DNA of 64,000 nucleotides. Source: Arenibaculum pallidiluteum (GTDB lineage Bacteria > Pseudomonadota > Alphaproteobacteria > Azospirillales > Azospirillaceae). This document shows, piece by piece, positions 1-8,128 of this stretch. Within the stretch, counting starts at the first letter, position 1. Every line of letters begins with the position of its first letter. The stretch is taken from NCBI RefSeq assembly GCF_017355985.1, contig NZ_JAFIQU010000001.1:682001-746000 (forward strand), read 5' to 3'. The notes beneath the pieces are model-generated. The model saw only the letters and a list, made by a program, of their open reading frames with translations, did not search any database and was not told the DNA's origin. The position numbers were made by a program, and so were the translations under genes.

Positions 1-389
1 GGCCGATCTACTTCCTGCTGGCCTTCGCCGCGGTCTGGCCGATCCTGCTGAACACGGCCGAGGGAGTCCGGCGCCTGGAGCCGAGCTGGCTGGCCCTCGC
101 CACGAGCCGGGCCGCAACTCGCTGGGAGATGCTGCGCCACGTGATCCTGCCCGGGGTGCTCGGGCATGCCCTCGTCGGGCTGCGGCTGGCCATCGGCGTC
201 GTGTGGGTCGTGCTGGTGCCGTGCGAGATGCTCGGCGTCTCGGCCGGCCTCGGCTACTTCATCCTCGATACGCGAGACCGACCGGCCTGTTCCGAACTGA
301 TGGCCATGGTCATCGTCATCGGCCTGCTCGGCTTCCTCCTGGACGCCGCGGCCCGCTGGCTGTACCGGCTGGCCTTTCCTGGATCCTGA
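1..389 (+). CDS. ABC transporter permease, NitT/TauT (SsuC) type, C-terminal part
   Basis: The reading frame is open from the left edge (first full codon at base 3), so the N-terminus lies outside the window. The visible 128 residues show a BPD_transp_1 permease end: the EAA-type cytoplasmic loop (an A-x6-W-E-M-L-R-H-V-I-L-P-G pattern), which contacts the ATPase, followed by two hydrophobic segments. The family imports nitrate, sulfonates, taurine or similar small anions across the inner membrane with an ATPase and a periplasmic binding protein. Those partners are presumably upstream of the window, so the substrate cannot be assigned. A perfect hairpin follows the stop codon. Confidence 0.85.
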   Translation, partial: PIYFLLAFAAVWPILLNTAEGVRRLEPSWLALATSRAATRWEMLRHVILPGVLGHALVGLRLAIGVVWVVLVPCEMLGVSAGLGYFILDTRDRPACSELMAMVIVIGLLGFLLDAAARWLYRLAFPGS

Positions 390-404
390 TCTCCAGCCCT
401 GGCC

Positions 405-449
405 GCCGGATCCGATCCCTGCGCCGCCGGCGCAGGGATCGGATCCGGC
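405..449. terminator. 21-bp perfect hairpin between convergent genes
   Basis: Arms 405-425 and 429-449 are exact reverse complements with a 3-base loop (gcc). There is no T-tract on either side. The position, just after the permease stop and before the 3' end of the convergent small gene, fits a bidirectional transcription stop or an mRNA-protecting hairpin. The hairpin is seen directly; its function is inferred. Confidence 0.6.
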
Positions 450-464
450 CAGCGCCCGCACCAA

Positions 465-496
465 ACCTCAGTGATGCCGCACCTCAGTGATGCTGC
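465..496. repeat. Tandem 16-bp duplication
   Basis: Bases 465-480 and 481-496 are two adjacent copies of acctcagtgatg(c/c)(c/t)gc with one mismatch. The second copy contains the stop codon (tca at 484-486) of the small minus-strand gene. It is probably a replication-slippage duplication at the gene end. Confidence 0.6.
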
Positions 497-684
497 GGGC
501 GCGCCTGCTCGGTCGCGAGGCGCCGGACCGCGCGCTGAGCCTGCTCGACGCGGCGGAAGAACCGGCCGTCGAGCTCGCGGAAGGCATGGTCCGCCACAAA
601 GAAGGTGTAGCCGCCGCGCTGAGCGACGACGATCCCGGCCGCGCGGCCCTGGACCTCGATGGCGTAGGCATTGGAATCGTGCAT
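484..684 (-). CDS. Small conserved-looking hypothetical protein (66 aa)
   Basis: A 66-residue soluble protein. Its first half reads like a small antiparallel beta unit (alternating hydrophobics in AIEVQGRAAGIVVAQRGGYT, then FFVADHAF). The second half is a basic helix with RRVEQAQRAVRRLA. An AGGGG Shine-Dalgarno lies 6 bases before the ATG. I recognise it only as a type of short unnamed protein common in Hyphomicrobiales, and no function can be assigned. It is convergent with the upstream permease and separated from it by the hairpin at 405-449. Confidence 0.55.
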   Translation of the reverse strand: MHDSNAYAIEVQGRAAGIVVAQRGGYTFFVADHAFRELDGRFFRRVEQAQRAVRRLATEQARPQHH

Positions 685-1217
685 CTCATACCCCTGCGAA
701 GGGCGCCGCGCGGGCGTCCTTCATTGTATGGAGGGCGTGGAGACCGGTCGCGACGGCCGGTTCAGACGGGACCTCTGACCACAGCGGTCAGTGACAGGAC
801 CCGGGACACATCCAGGGGGTGGCGATGCAGGCTTGGGGAAAGAGGGCGCGCGGCCGGTCGGCCGGCGCAATGGTTTTGGACGTCATCCGGTCTCTCCAAG
901 GTTCCACGACCGGTGATCGTGGCGCTTAGCGTTTGGTGTCGCGGCGCAAGCAGGGGCCGAAAATTCCCGCGGCGACCTTCGTCGCAAGGCGGATCGTCAA
1001 ACAACCTCGCCAACGAGTCAATATTCAAGATTTAACATACCTGTCGCGTTGTCGGTATAACCAACATCCATGCGTCCACCATGGGAGCCGCCCTGCATCC
1101 GCGTCGTGCCCGCGGCACTTGCGCCGTGCGTGAAATCCCGGAAGCTTCGTGCCCGTAGCCTCGGTCCGGGGCACGGGGAGCTGCCATTCAGCCGCCCCGC
1201 CAGAAAGGAGAGCCTGC
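685..1217. other. Intergenic region, no gene supported
   Basis: About 530 bases between the divergent small gene and the dehydrogenase. Open frames here have the arginine and proline bias of GC-rich shadow frames and lack Shine-Dalgarno sequences. The stretch 1010-1075 is locally AT-rich (tcaatattcaagatttaaca near 1018) and is the likely promoter area for the dehydrogenase. No motif is strong enough to call. Confidence 0.4.
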
Positions 1218-2189
1218 GTGAAGGACGTCGAAATACTCCTGGGCGGTCCCATGCCGCCGCTCGTCATGGACGGGGTGGCCACGAGCTTCACCGCGCACCG
1301 CCCTTGGGAGGCAGCCGACCCCGCGGCCTATCTGGCCGGGATCGGCCCGCGCATCCGCGGTCTCGCCACCAGCAGCTCCCATGGCCGCATCGACGACGCC
1401 TATCTCGCGCACCTGCCGCGCCTCGAAATCATCGCCAGCTACGGGGTCGGGTACGATTCCATAGACGTTGCGGCGGCGGCCCGCCGCGGCATCGTGGTGA
1501 CCAACACGCCGGACGTCCTGACCGACGAGGTCGCCGACCTCGCCCTCGGCCTGCTGCTGGCGACCGTGCGGCAGCTCCCTCAGGCCGACCGCTTCCTGCG
1601 CAGCGGCCGCTGGCTCGAGAAGTCCTTCCCGCTCACGGCGACGCTGCGCGAGCGCAAGGTCGGCATTCTCGGCCTCGGCCGGATCGGCAAGGCTATCGCG
1701 AGGCGCTGCGAGGCGTTCGGGCTTCCAATCGCCTATCACGGCCGTCATCGGCAGGACGACCTGCCCTATGCCTTTTACGGCACGCCGGCCGAGCTGGCCG
1801 CGGCGGTCGACGTGCTGATGGTCGTCACGCCCGGCGGCACGGGCACGCGGCACCTCGTCGATGCCTCGGTCCTGCAGGCGCTGGGGCCCACCGGCATCCT
1901 GATCAACGTCTCGCGCGGCAGCGTCGTGGACGAGGCGGCGCTGATCCGCGCCCTGCGCGACGGGACCATCCTGAGCGCCGGGCTGGACGTCTTCGAGGAC
2001 GAGCCGCGCGTCCCCAGCGAGCTGGTCGAGATGGAGCATGTCGTGCTTCTGCCCCATGTCGGTTCGGGCTCGGTGCACACGCGCAATGCCATGGGCCAGC
2101 TCGTCGTCGACAATCTCGCGGCCTGGTTCTCCGGCAAGGGTCCGCTGACCCCCGTGCCCGAGACGCCCTGGGCCGGCCGGACCGCCTGA
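1218..2189 (+). CDS. D-2-hydroxyacid dehydrogenase (hydroxypyruvate/glyoxylate reductase type)
   Basis: A 323-residue cytoplasmic NAD(P)H-dependent oxidoreductase that interconverts 2-oxoacids and D-2-hydroxyacids. The dinucleotide motif GLGRIG lies near residue 148. The catalytic set is present: Arg in NVSRGSVVDE, Glu in DVFEDEP and His in LPHVGSGS. The basic YHGRHRQ after the second strand suggests NADPH preference, as in GhrB and plant HPR2 enzymes. The GTG start at 1218 is chosen because AAAGGAG (1204-1210) sits 7 bases upstream; an in-frame start at 1149 lacks such a site. The gene stands alone, so the substrate (glyoxylate, hydroxypyruvate or another) stays open. Confidence 0.9.
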   Translation: MKDVEILLGGPMPPLVMDGVATSFTAHRPWEAADPAAYLAGIGPRIRGLATSSSHGRIDDAYLAHLPRLEIIASYGVGYDSIDVAAAARRGIVVTNTPDVLTDEVADLALGLLLATVRQLPQADRFLRSGRWLEKSFPLTATLRERKVGILGLGRIGKAIARRCEAFGLPIAYHGRHRQDDLPYAFYGTPAELAAAVDVLMVVTPGGTGTRHLVDASVLQALGPTGILINVSRGSVVDEAALIRALRDGTILSAGLDVFEDEPRVPSELVEMEHVVLLPHVGSGSVHTRNAMGQLVVDNLAAWFSGKGPLTPVPETPWAGRTA

Positions 2190-2570
2190 TCAGGACGTGC
2201 CGCGGGCGCTGGTGGGCCCGCGGCATCCTTTCTGGCAAGCCCCGCAGGACAAGCAATTTGCTTGGCTGCCAAATCATATTCATTCACGAGAACGATCCCC
2301 CAAGAAACCACGACAAGCAACACCGCAGCTCGCCGTGTGATTCGATGCGTCAGGAATTAGCAATGGTCGCCATCGCCACGAAGGGATTGTAAGTATTTGC
2401 ACGTATAGTCTTATACGTACCAATACGTACACCGATATCTGACCGCTGAAATTCATTTATTATTAAGTGCGGGACCGCTACCTCCAGGGTCGCCGATCGC
2501 GGGCGCCGCAGCGACGGCCAGCAGCAGTCGCGGCGGTTCATGCCGCATGCCGGCACCTGGAGGCTGATCC
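2190..2570. other. Intergenic region with AT-rich regulatory stretch
   Basis: No gene is supported here. Bases 2255-2470 are much more AT-rich than the flanks and contain the ACGTA-type repeats listed separately. This is the likely control region of the MaoC-Pta / AckA / FabI operon. Confidence 0.4.
2401..2430. promoter_or_regulatory. Clustered TACGTA repeats, candidate operator
   Basis: Bases 2401-2407 (acgtata) and 2412-2418 (tatacgt) form a 7-bp inverted repeat with a 4-base spacer. The heptamer tacgtac occurs directly repeated at 2414-2420 and 2424-2430. Such clustered palindromic half-sites in an AT-rich promoter area suggest binding of a dimeric regulator. Which regulator, and whether it controls the operon starting at 2811 (or 2571), is not visible. 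Confidence 0.4.
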
Positions 2571-2801
2571 GTGACGCGAGAAGAAGCAGCGACGGGCACC
2601 GGGCATGGCTTCGCCCCTCGTGCCGTGTCTCGCGGCCAGATCCCGGCCGCCGCAGGCACCCCGCCGCACGATGGCGCCCGGCCGGCCACCAGGCACGCCC
2701 GCCATCCCGAATGCCTCACCGACGCGCCCATCGCGGGCACTTCCGAGGCCGGCGGCCCGCAGGCTCCTGCGGCCCCCGGCACCCACGTCCATCAGCGCTG
2801 A
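2571..2801 (+). CDS. Possible 76-residue leader or hypothetical protein
   Basis: A GTG-start frame with a very good Shine-Dalgarno (GGAGG, 7 bases before GTG). It ends 9 bases before the MaoC-Pta start, so it could be translationally coupled to it. The product is Pro/Ala/Gly/His-rich, hydrophilic and without recognisable domains. That composition is also what a chance frame in GC-rich DNA would give. Related operons often begin with a large DUF3141 protein, which is absent here. The call rests on the ribosome-binding site and spacing only. Confidence 0.3.
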   Translation: MTREEAATGTGHGFAPRAVSRGQIPAAAGTPPHDGARPATRHARHPECLTDAPIAGTSEAGGPQAPAAPGTHVHQR

Positions 2802-2810
2802 GATCCCATC

Positions 2811-4235
2811 ATGAACATGATCGAACATACCCCCACGGCGCAGGCCCAGTCGGATATCATCGAGAACGTGACCTTCGACGAGCTGGTGGTCGGGCAGACC
2901 GCGAGTGTCACCCGCGAGGTCACGCAGAACGACATCGAGCTGTTCGCGACGGTCTCCGGCGACGTCAATCCTGCGCATCTGGACAAGGAGTATGCCGACG
3001 CCAGCATGTTCCATGGCGTCATCGCCCACGGCATGCTGAGCGGCTCGCTCTTCTCGACGATCCTGGGCACCGTGCTGCCCGGCCCCGGCACCATCTATCT
3101 CGGCCAGGACCTGAAATTCCGGCGGCCGGTGAAGCCCGGGGACGTGGTCACCGCGACCGTGACCGTGCGCGAGAAGGTCGAGGACAAGAAGCGCGTCGTC
3201 CTGGATTGCCGCTGCGTCAACCAGGAAGGGAAGGAGCTGATCCTCGGCGAGGCGCAGGTGCTGGCCCCGACCGAGAAGGTCAGGCGCCATCGCATGGCGC
3301 TGCCCGAAGTGCGCATGATCCGGCACGATGCCTGCGCCAAGCTGCTGGAGCTCTGCGCCAACCTGCCGCCGGTCCCGACGGCGGTCGTGCATCCCTGCGA
3401 TCTCGACAGCCTGCAGGGCGCCGTCCTGGCCGCCGCCAACGGCCTGATCGTGCCGCATCTGGTAGGCCCGGCCGCGAAGATCCGCGCCATCGCGGAGGAG
3501 CATGGCCTCGACCTGTCGGCCTGCACGCTGGTCGATGTCGAGCACAGCCACGCCGCCGCCGCCAAGGGCGTCGCCATGGCCCGGTCCGGCGACGTCGCCG
3601 CCGTCATGAAGGGCAGCCTGCATACCGACGAGCTGATGGGCGAGGTCGTCCGCAAGGACGGCGGGCTGCGCACGGCGCGCCGCATCTCGCATGCCTACGT
3701 GATGAGCGTCCCGACCTACCACAAGACGCTGATCGTCACGGACGCCGCCATCAACATCGAGCCCGACCTGGAGGCGAAGGTCCACATCGTCCAGAACGCG
3801 ATCGACCTGGCCCGCATCCTGGGCGTCGACGTGCCCAAGGTTGCCATCCTGTCGGCCGTGGAGACGGTGACGCCGAAGATCCAGTCCACGCTGGACGCGG
3901 CCGCCCTGTGCAAGATGGCGGATCGCCGGCAGATCACCGGGGGCGTGCTGGACGGGCCTCTGGCCTTCGACAACGCCATCAGCGCCGCGGCCGCCCGGAC
4001 CAAGGGGATCACGAGCCCCGTCGCCGGCGATCCCGACATCCTGCTGGTCCCCGACCTCGAATCCGGAAACATGCTGGCCAAGCAGCTCTCCTTCCTGGCC
4101 AGCGCCGATGCCGCCGGCATCGTCCTCGGCTGCCGCGTCCCGGTCGTGCTGACCAGCCGCGCCGACAGCGTGCAGACGCGCCTCGCCTCCTGCGCCGTCA
4201 TGGCGCTGGTCGCAGGCGCCCAGAAGCCCCTCTAG
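2811..4235 (+). CDS. Bifunctional enoyl-CoA hydratase (MaoC) / phosphate acyltransferase (Pta/Ptb)
   Basis: A 474-residue fusion. Residues 1-150 are a MaoC-like hot-dog hydratase with the (R)-hydratase signature GDVNPAHLD, whose Asp and His are catalytic. Residues 160-470 are a phosphate acetyl/butyryltransferase domain of the PTA_PTB family, which exchanges CoA for phosphate to give an acyl phosphate. The fusion is a known architecture. The following acetate kinase can turn the acyl phosphate into ATP and free acid, so the pair forms a Pta-Ack pathway. The start at 2811 has only a weak GAG upstream; ATG 2817 is an alternative. The FabI homologue at the end of the operon suggests a link with short-chain acyl or polyhydroxyalkanoate metabolism. 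Confidence 0.9.
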   Translation: MNMIEHTPTAQAQSDIIENVTFDELVVGQTASVTREVTQNDIELFATVSGDVNPAHLDKEYADASMFHGVIAHGMLSGSLFSTILGTVLPGPGTIYLGQDLKFRRPVKPGDVVTATVTVREKVEDKKRVVLDCRCVNQEGKELILGEAQVLAPTEKVRRHRMALPEVRMIRHDACAKLLELCANLPPVPTAVVHPCDLDSLQGAVLAAANGLIVPHLVGPAAKIRAIAEEHGLDLSACTLVDVEHSHAAAAKGVAMARSGDVAAVMKGSLHTDELMGEVVRKDGGLRTARRISHAYVMSVPTYHKTLIVTDAAINIEPDLEAKVHIVQNAIDLARILGVDVPKVAILSAVETVTPKIQSTLDAAALCKMADRRQITGGVLDGPLAFDNAISAAAARTKGITSPVAGDPDILLVPDLESGNMLAKQLSFLASADAAGIVLGCRVPVVLTSRADSVQTRLASCAVMALVAGAQKPL

Positions 4236-4236
4236 A

Positions 4237-4279
4237 GCGGATCGCGATCCGGTGCGGGCACCGGATCTCGCGAATCCGC
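4237..4279. repeat. Imperfect hairpin after the Pta gene
   Basis: The left arm gcggatcgcgatccggtg (4237-4254) and the region 4259-4279 pair over most of their length around a cggg loop. The right arm carries a few extra or changed bases. It begins one base after the stop codon and is followed by about 85 bases before acetate kinase. It may attenuate transcription or stabilise the upstream mRNA, allowing different levels of Pta and AckA. The tagagcgga start resembles dispersed intergenic repeats of Rhizobiales, which is an impression only. Confidence 0.4.
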
Positions 4280-4364
4280 CCTGACTTCAATCAGTTGCTA
4301 GCGTTCTGGGGGGCACGGCGAACCTCAGATCGCTCCAGGCCAGAAGCCTCTCCAGGAGCGTGCC

Positions 4365-5582
4365 ATGGCAGACGTCATCATCGTCCTGAACTCCGGATCC
4401 TCCTCGATCAAGTTCGAGGTGTTCCGGCAAAGCGCCGCGGAACTTGATGCCGTGCTCCGCGGGCAGATCTCGGGCATCGGCACCCATGCCAGCTTCACCG
4501 CCAAGGACCATCACGGCCGGACGGTGGAGGAGCGAAGCTGGGACCCGCCGGCGAATCCCACCGAGGAAGAGCTCCTGGGCGAGTTGATCGCCTGGATTGA
4601 GAGCCGCCTCGAAGGCGACCGGATCGCCGCCGCCGGCCACCGCGTGGTCCACGGCGGGCGCCGCTTCGCGGATCCCGTGCTGGTCACACCCGACGTGATG
4701 GCCGAGCTGGAGGCCCTGGTGCCGCTGGCGCCGCTGCACCAGCCCCACAACCTCTCGGCCATCAGGGCGCTGGCCCTCGCCCATCCGGGCCTGCCGCAAG
4801 TCGCCTGCTTCGACACGGCCTTCCACCGCGGCCATTCCGACGCGATCAGCCGGTTCGCGCTGCCGCGCGCCCTGCACGAGGACGGCATCCGCCGGTACGG
4901 CTTCCACGGGCTGTCCTACGCCTATGTCAGCCGCGAGCTGGCGCGTTTGGCGCCCGAGCTGGCCTCGGGCAAGGTCGTGATCGCCCATCTCGGCAGCGGC
5001 GCCAGCCTGTGCGCGGTCGAGAACGGCGTTAGCATCGACAGCACCATGGGCTTCACGGCCATCGACGGCCTGCCCATGGGCACGCGCTGCGGCAGCCTGG
5101 ATCCCGGCGTCGTGCTGCACCTGCTGGAAGCCAAGGGCATGACACCCGCGGCGATCCGGAAGCTGCTCTACAACCAGTCCGGCCTGCTGGGCGTCTCCGG
5201 CATCAGCAACGACATGCGCGACCTGCTCGCCTCGGACAGGCCCGAGGCACGCCAGGCCATCGACCTGTTCGTGCACCGCATCGTGCGCGAGATCGGCGCC
5301 CTGGCCAACACCATGGGCGGCCTCGACGGCATCGCCTTCACGGCGGGCATCGGCGAACGGTCGCCCGAGATCCGCGCCGAGGTCTGCCGCCGGCTCGGCT
5401 GGCTGGGTCTGGAATTCTGTCCCGAATCCAATTTCGCGGGCTCCTCGCGGATCAGCCGGCCGGGAAGCCGCCTGTCCGCCTGGGTCATCCCGACCGACGA
5501 AGAGCGGATGATCGCCATGGAGACACTTGGAATCCTGGCGCCCGCCGCAACGCACAAGCCAGTCAAGGAACTCGTCCAATGA
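4365..5582 (+). CDS. ackA: Acetate/propionate kinase
   Basis: A 405-residue cytoplasmic kinase transferring phosphate between acyl phosphate and ADP, the ATP-forming step of the Pta-Ack route. It has the ASKHA fold motifs of acetokinases: N-terminal NSGSSSIKFEVF, the RYGFHG block, HLGSGAS followed by DSTMGF, the MGTRCGSLDPG block, and FTAGIGERSPEIR near the C-terminus. Length matches the family. AGGAG lies upstream of the ATG. It follows the Pta fusion in the same direction and overlaps the next gene by ATGA, indicating a translationally coupled operon. Confidence 0.95.
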   Translation: MADVIIVLNSGSSSIKFEVFRQSAAELDAVLRGQISGIGTHASFTAKDHHGRTVEERSWDPPANPTEEELLGELIAWIESRLEGDRIAAAGHRVVHGGRRFADPVLVTPDVMAELEALVPLAPLHQPHNLSAIRALALAHPGLPQVACFDTAFHRGHSDAISRFALPRALHEDGIRRYGFHGLSYAYVSRELARLAPELASGKVVIAHLGSGASLCAVENGVSIDSTMGFTAIDGLPMGTRCGSLDPGVVLHLLEAKGMTPAAIRKLLYNQSGLLGVSGISNDMRDLLASDRPEARQAIDLFVHRIVREIGALANTMGGLDGIAFTAGIGERSPEIRAEVCRRLGWLGLEFCPESNFAGSSRISRPGSRLSAWVIPTDEERMIAMETLGILAPAATHKPVKELVQ

Positions 5583-6355
5583 CCGAACTCTCCATCGACC
5601 TCAAGGGCAAGAAGGGCCTGGTGGTCGGCATCGCCAACCAGCACTCGATCGCCTATGGCTGCGCGCGCGCCTTCCGGCGCCTGGGCGCCGACCTCGCGGT
5701 GACCTACCTGAACGAGAAGGCGAAGCCCTATGTGGCGCCGCTCGCGGAGGAGCTGGGCGCGCCGATCCTGATGCCGTGCGACGTCTCCGCCCCAGGCCAG
5801 CTCGAAGCCGTCTTCGAGGAGATCGGGCGCCGCTGGGGCAAGCTGGACTTCGCCCTGCACTCCATCGCCTTCGCACCCATGGCGGATCTGCATGGCCGCG
5901 TCGTCGACTGCTCGCGCGAGGGGTTCACGACCGCCATGGACATCTCGTGCCACTCCTTCATCCGCATGGCGCGGCTGGCGGAGCCGCTGATGCGCGACGG
6001 CGGCACTCTCTTCACCATGAGCTACTACGGCGCGGAGAAGGTGGTCCCCCACTACAACATCATGGGCCCGGTGAAGGCGGCGCTCGAGGCGACGACCCGC
6101 TACATGGCGGCCGAGCTCGGCCCGAAGGGCATCCGGGTGCACGCGATCTCCCCGGGTCCGCTCAAGACCCGCGCGGCCAGCGGCATCGACCATTTCGACG
6201 AGCTGATGAGCCGCGTCGAGGCCGCCGCTCCGGCCCATCGCCTGGTTGAGATCGAGGATGTCGGCCTGACGACCGCGCTCCTGGCCACCGATGCCGGGCG
6301 GCTGGTCACGGGTTCGACCACCTACGTCGACGGCGGCTATCACGTGGTCGGCTGA
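5579..6355 (+). CDS. fabI: Enoyl-[acyl-carrier-protein] reductase, FabI type
   Basis: A 258-residue short-chain reductase that reduces the trans-2 double bond of enoyl-ACP with NAD(P)H in fatty-acid elongation. FabI hallmarks are seen: GIANQHSIAYG at the nucleotide site instead of TGxxxGIG, LHSIAFAP, and the YNIMGPVK motif giving Tyr-x6-Lys. The C-terminal YVDGGYHVVG is typical. It starts inside the acetate kinase stop (ATGA). Being in a Pta-Ack operon and not with fatty-acid genes, it may be an accessory paralogue acting on short enoyl thioesters; that role is inferred. Confidence 0.9.
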   Translation: MTELSIDLKGKKGLVVGIANQHSIAYGCARAFRRLGADLAVTYLNEKAKPYVAPLAEELGAPILMPCDVSAPGQLEAVFEEIGRRWGKLDFALHSIAFAPMADLHGRVVDCSREGFTTAMDISCHSFIRMARLAEPLMRDGGTLFTMSYYGAEKVVPHYNIMGPVKAALEATTRYMAAELGPKGIRVHAISPGPLKTRAASGIDHFDELMSRVEAAAPAHRLVEIEDVGLTTALLATDAGRLVTGSTTYVDGGYHVVG

Positions 6356-6390
6356 GCCCGGGAACGGGAGAGAGCCCTGGACCACCGAGA

Positions 6391-6427
6391 GGCGGAGGGG
6401 GCATCGGCACCGCCGGCCCCCTCCGCC
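6391..6427. terminator. GC-rich hairpin between convergent genes
   Basis: Arms 6391-6401 and 6417-6427 are perfect 11-bp reverse complements with a 15-base loop. They lie between the fabI stop and the 3' end of the glycosyltransferase. There is no clear T-tract. It is a probable bidirectional terminator. Confidence 0.5.
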
Positions 6428-6503
6428 ACCGCCGCGGGTCCTGCGAAGTGGAACCAGGGCGACCGCGACAGGACGCTTGCCACGGGTATGAGCCCGAGAG
6501 CTT

Positions 6504-7655
6504 CTACCTCTGTGGATTGCCGCCCCGCCGGCTCCGCGCGCCGACGCTTCGGTAGAAGCGGATCGTCTGCTCGCCGATCGTGTCCCACTCAAACGCCTCG
6601 AGCGGGGCTGCGCGCCCGGCGACCCTGCCGGACGAGTCCAGCGCCTGCATCAGATGCTGGGCCGTGAACGGTCCCTCGTAGGTTCTGACCCAGTCTCTCC
6701 CGACCGCCTCGGCCAGTTCCACCAGGCTGCCTGCGGCCGGCACAAGCACCGGCCGGTCGAGGGACAGCGCCAGCAGCGCGGATCCGGAGTTCAGGACTTC
6801 GGCATACGGAAGTGCGACGAGGTCGGCGGCCCGCACGCAGGTTTCCAGAACATCGTTCCCGACGAAGCGGAGGTCGAGCCGAATGCGCGGGTCCCCGGCG
6901 GAAAGCTCTACAAGGCTGGCGCGGAGACGGTCGTCCCGGGGCAGCCCGGTCACCAGGAGCCGAAGGTCGTCGCCCTCGATCTCACGGAAGCAGCGGACAA
7001 GCGTGTCGACATTCTTGTAGGGCTTGATCTGGCCGACGAAGGTGACGATCCGCCCTTCGGCCGGCAGCCCGAGCCGGAGCCGGGCTTGCGTCTTGTCGAG
7101 GCCGGCCCCCAGCACCTCTCGGTAGTGACCATGCCAGATCACGGTATGCGGCTTGTTCGCGAGGTACCGGTGTTCCGCGCGGAGCGTGCGCGCCGCCAGC
7201 TCGCTCATCGAAATCACGCCGTCGATCTGGGTCGAGAGCAGCCGCAGATACAGACGCCAGAGCCCGTTCCCGATCGCACCGGCATCATGAGGTGACATAT
7301 TGTGCACCGTCCAGACGACACGGCTCCCGCGGGCCCGCATCGTCAGGAGGCCCGCCAGCAGCAACAGGGCACGGGTCGGAACCAGGAGCGGCCGGGCAAA
7401 TCTGAGGCTGCGCCGGACCCAGGTGACACGCTCAGGCCAGTGAAGATGGATGACATCTGGCCGTTCCTTGATGAAGCTGAAGTAGGAGAGCTCCTTTACC
7501 TTGATGCCTAACGAGCTGATCCGCCGATAAAGCAGACCCTGGTACGGGTTCAGCTTCTCCATCGAGTAGGCAGGCCAAGCCAAAGCGGACAGAGGCTCGC
7601 TCACGTCATGTGAGTGCATTGCGGATTCAAGCGCCGGCCCAGCGGGTGCAGCCAT
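6504..7655 (-). CDS. Glycosyltransferase, GT4-like (GT-B fold)
   Basis: A 383-residue protein. The C-terminal half has GT-B donor-site features: FVGQIKPYKNVDTLV at the start of the C-domain, then ADLVALPYAEVLNSGSALLAL in place of the usual E-x7-E region. The N-terminal half shows DVIHLHWPE and VWTVHNMSPHD, as in beta-mannosyl- and GumH/GumI-like enzymes of polysaccharide synthesis. A hydrophobic stretch near residues 88-106 could associate with the membrane. The start at 7655 has a weak GGGGG; Met-13 (7619) lacks any site. It stands alone and its sugar and acceptor are unknown. The upstream region is AT-rich, unlike the gene. Confidence 0.75.
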   Translation of the reverse strand: MAAPAGPALESAMHSHDVSEPLSALAWPAYSMEKLNPYQGLLYRRISSLGIKVKELSYFSFIKERPDVIHLHWPERVTWVRRSLRFARPLLVPTRALLLLAGLLTMRARGSRVVWTVHNMSPHDAGAIGNGLWRLYLRLLSTQIDGVISMSELAARTLRAEHRYLANKPHTVIWHGHYREVLGAGLDKTQARLRLGLPAEGRIVTFVGQIKPYKNVDTLVRCFREIEGDDLRLLVTGLPRDDRLRASLVELSAGDPRIRLDLRFVGNDVLETCVRAADLVALPYAEVLNSGSALLALSLDRPVLVPAAGSLVELAEAVGRDWVRTYEGPFTAQHLMQALDSSGRVAGRAAPLEAFEWDTIGEQTIRFYRSVGARSRRGGNPQR

Positions 7656-8128
7656 CGAAAGCCCCCATAGGCAGCCACAAGTAGAGCGGCGGTCACATTA
7701 TCATGATGGCAAATGCGAAAAACCTCGGCAGAAGGCTAAACGGAAGCACGGAACCGAGCAGCCGCAAGTTTCCATGCCTCCTTCGCTGTATTCATGGGCG
7801 CGGCCAGCACCGGCTGGGTGAGTAGCCCTGGCTGGCGTTCGAACGGCGCCCCACCGGCCAGCGCAAAGACTACCCGATCACGCATCGCAATACCGCGCGC
7901 CTGCCACAGCCCTCCCGTTGCTGCCGGCGCCCTGCCAGTAGAGCGGCGGTCGCCGCGTTTCCGGCGCGAACGCATCGTTCCGACCGACACTTCCACAGTG
8001 GCGCCGATGCCTCATCGGGTGACGGAGACCTGTCTTCGGGTCTTCCTCCAGGCGCCGCGCGGACATGGCCATGCTCAGCCCGACAGCCGCGTGCTCCGCG
8101 AAACCGGGAGGATCGAACGTGCGGGAGT
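7656..8128. other. Intergenic region with a 15-bp direct repeat
   Basis: About 470 bases without a supported gene. The sequence agtagagcggcggtc occurs at 7680-7694 and again at 7937-7951 in the same orientation. A minus-strand frame ending at 7736 codes for a plausible but unrecognised tail (LTQPVLAAPMNTAKEAW) and has no good start. This could be the remnant of a gene or small insertion. Bases 7690-7740 are AT-rich and probably hold the promoter of the glycosyltransferase. Confidence 0.3.

Noticed and set aside
762..1028. 88-residue minus-strand frame in the 685-1217 gap
   Set aside because: No ribosome site, composition typical of a shadow frame, and it covers the probable promoter of the dehydrogenase.
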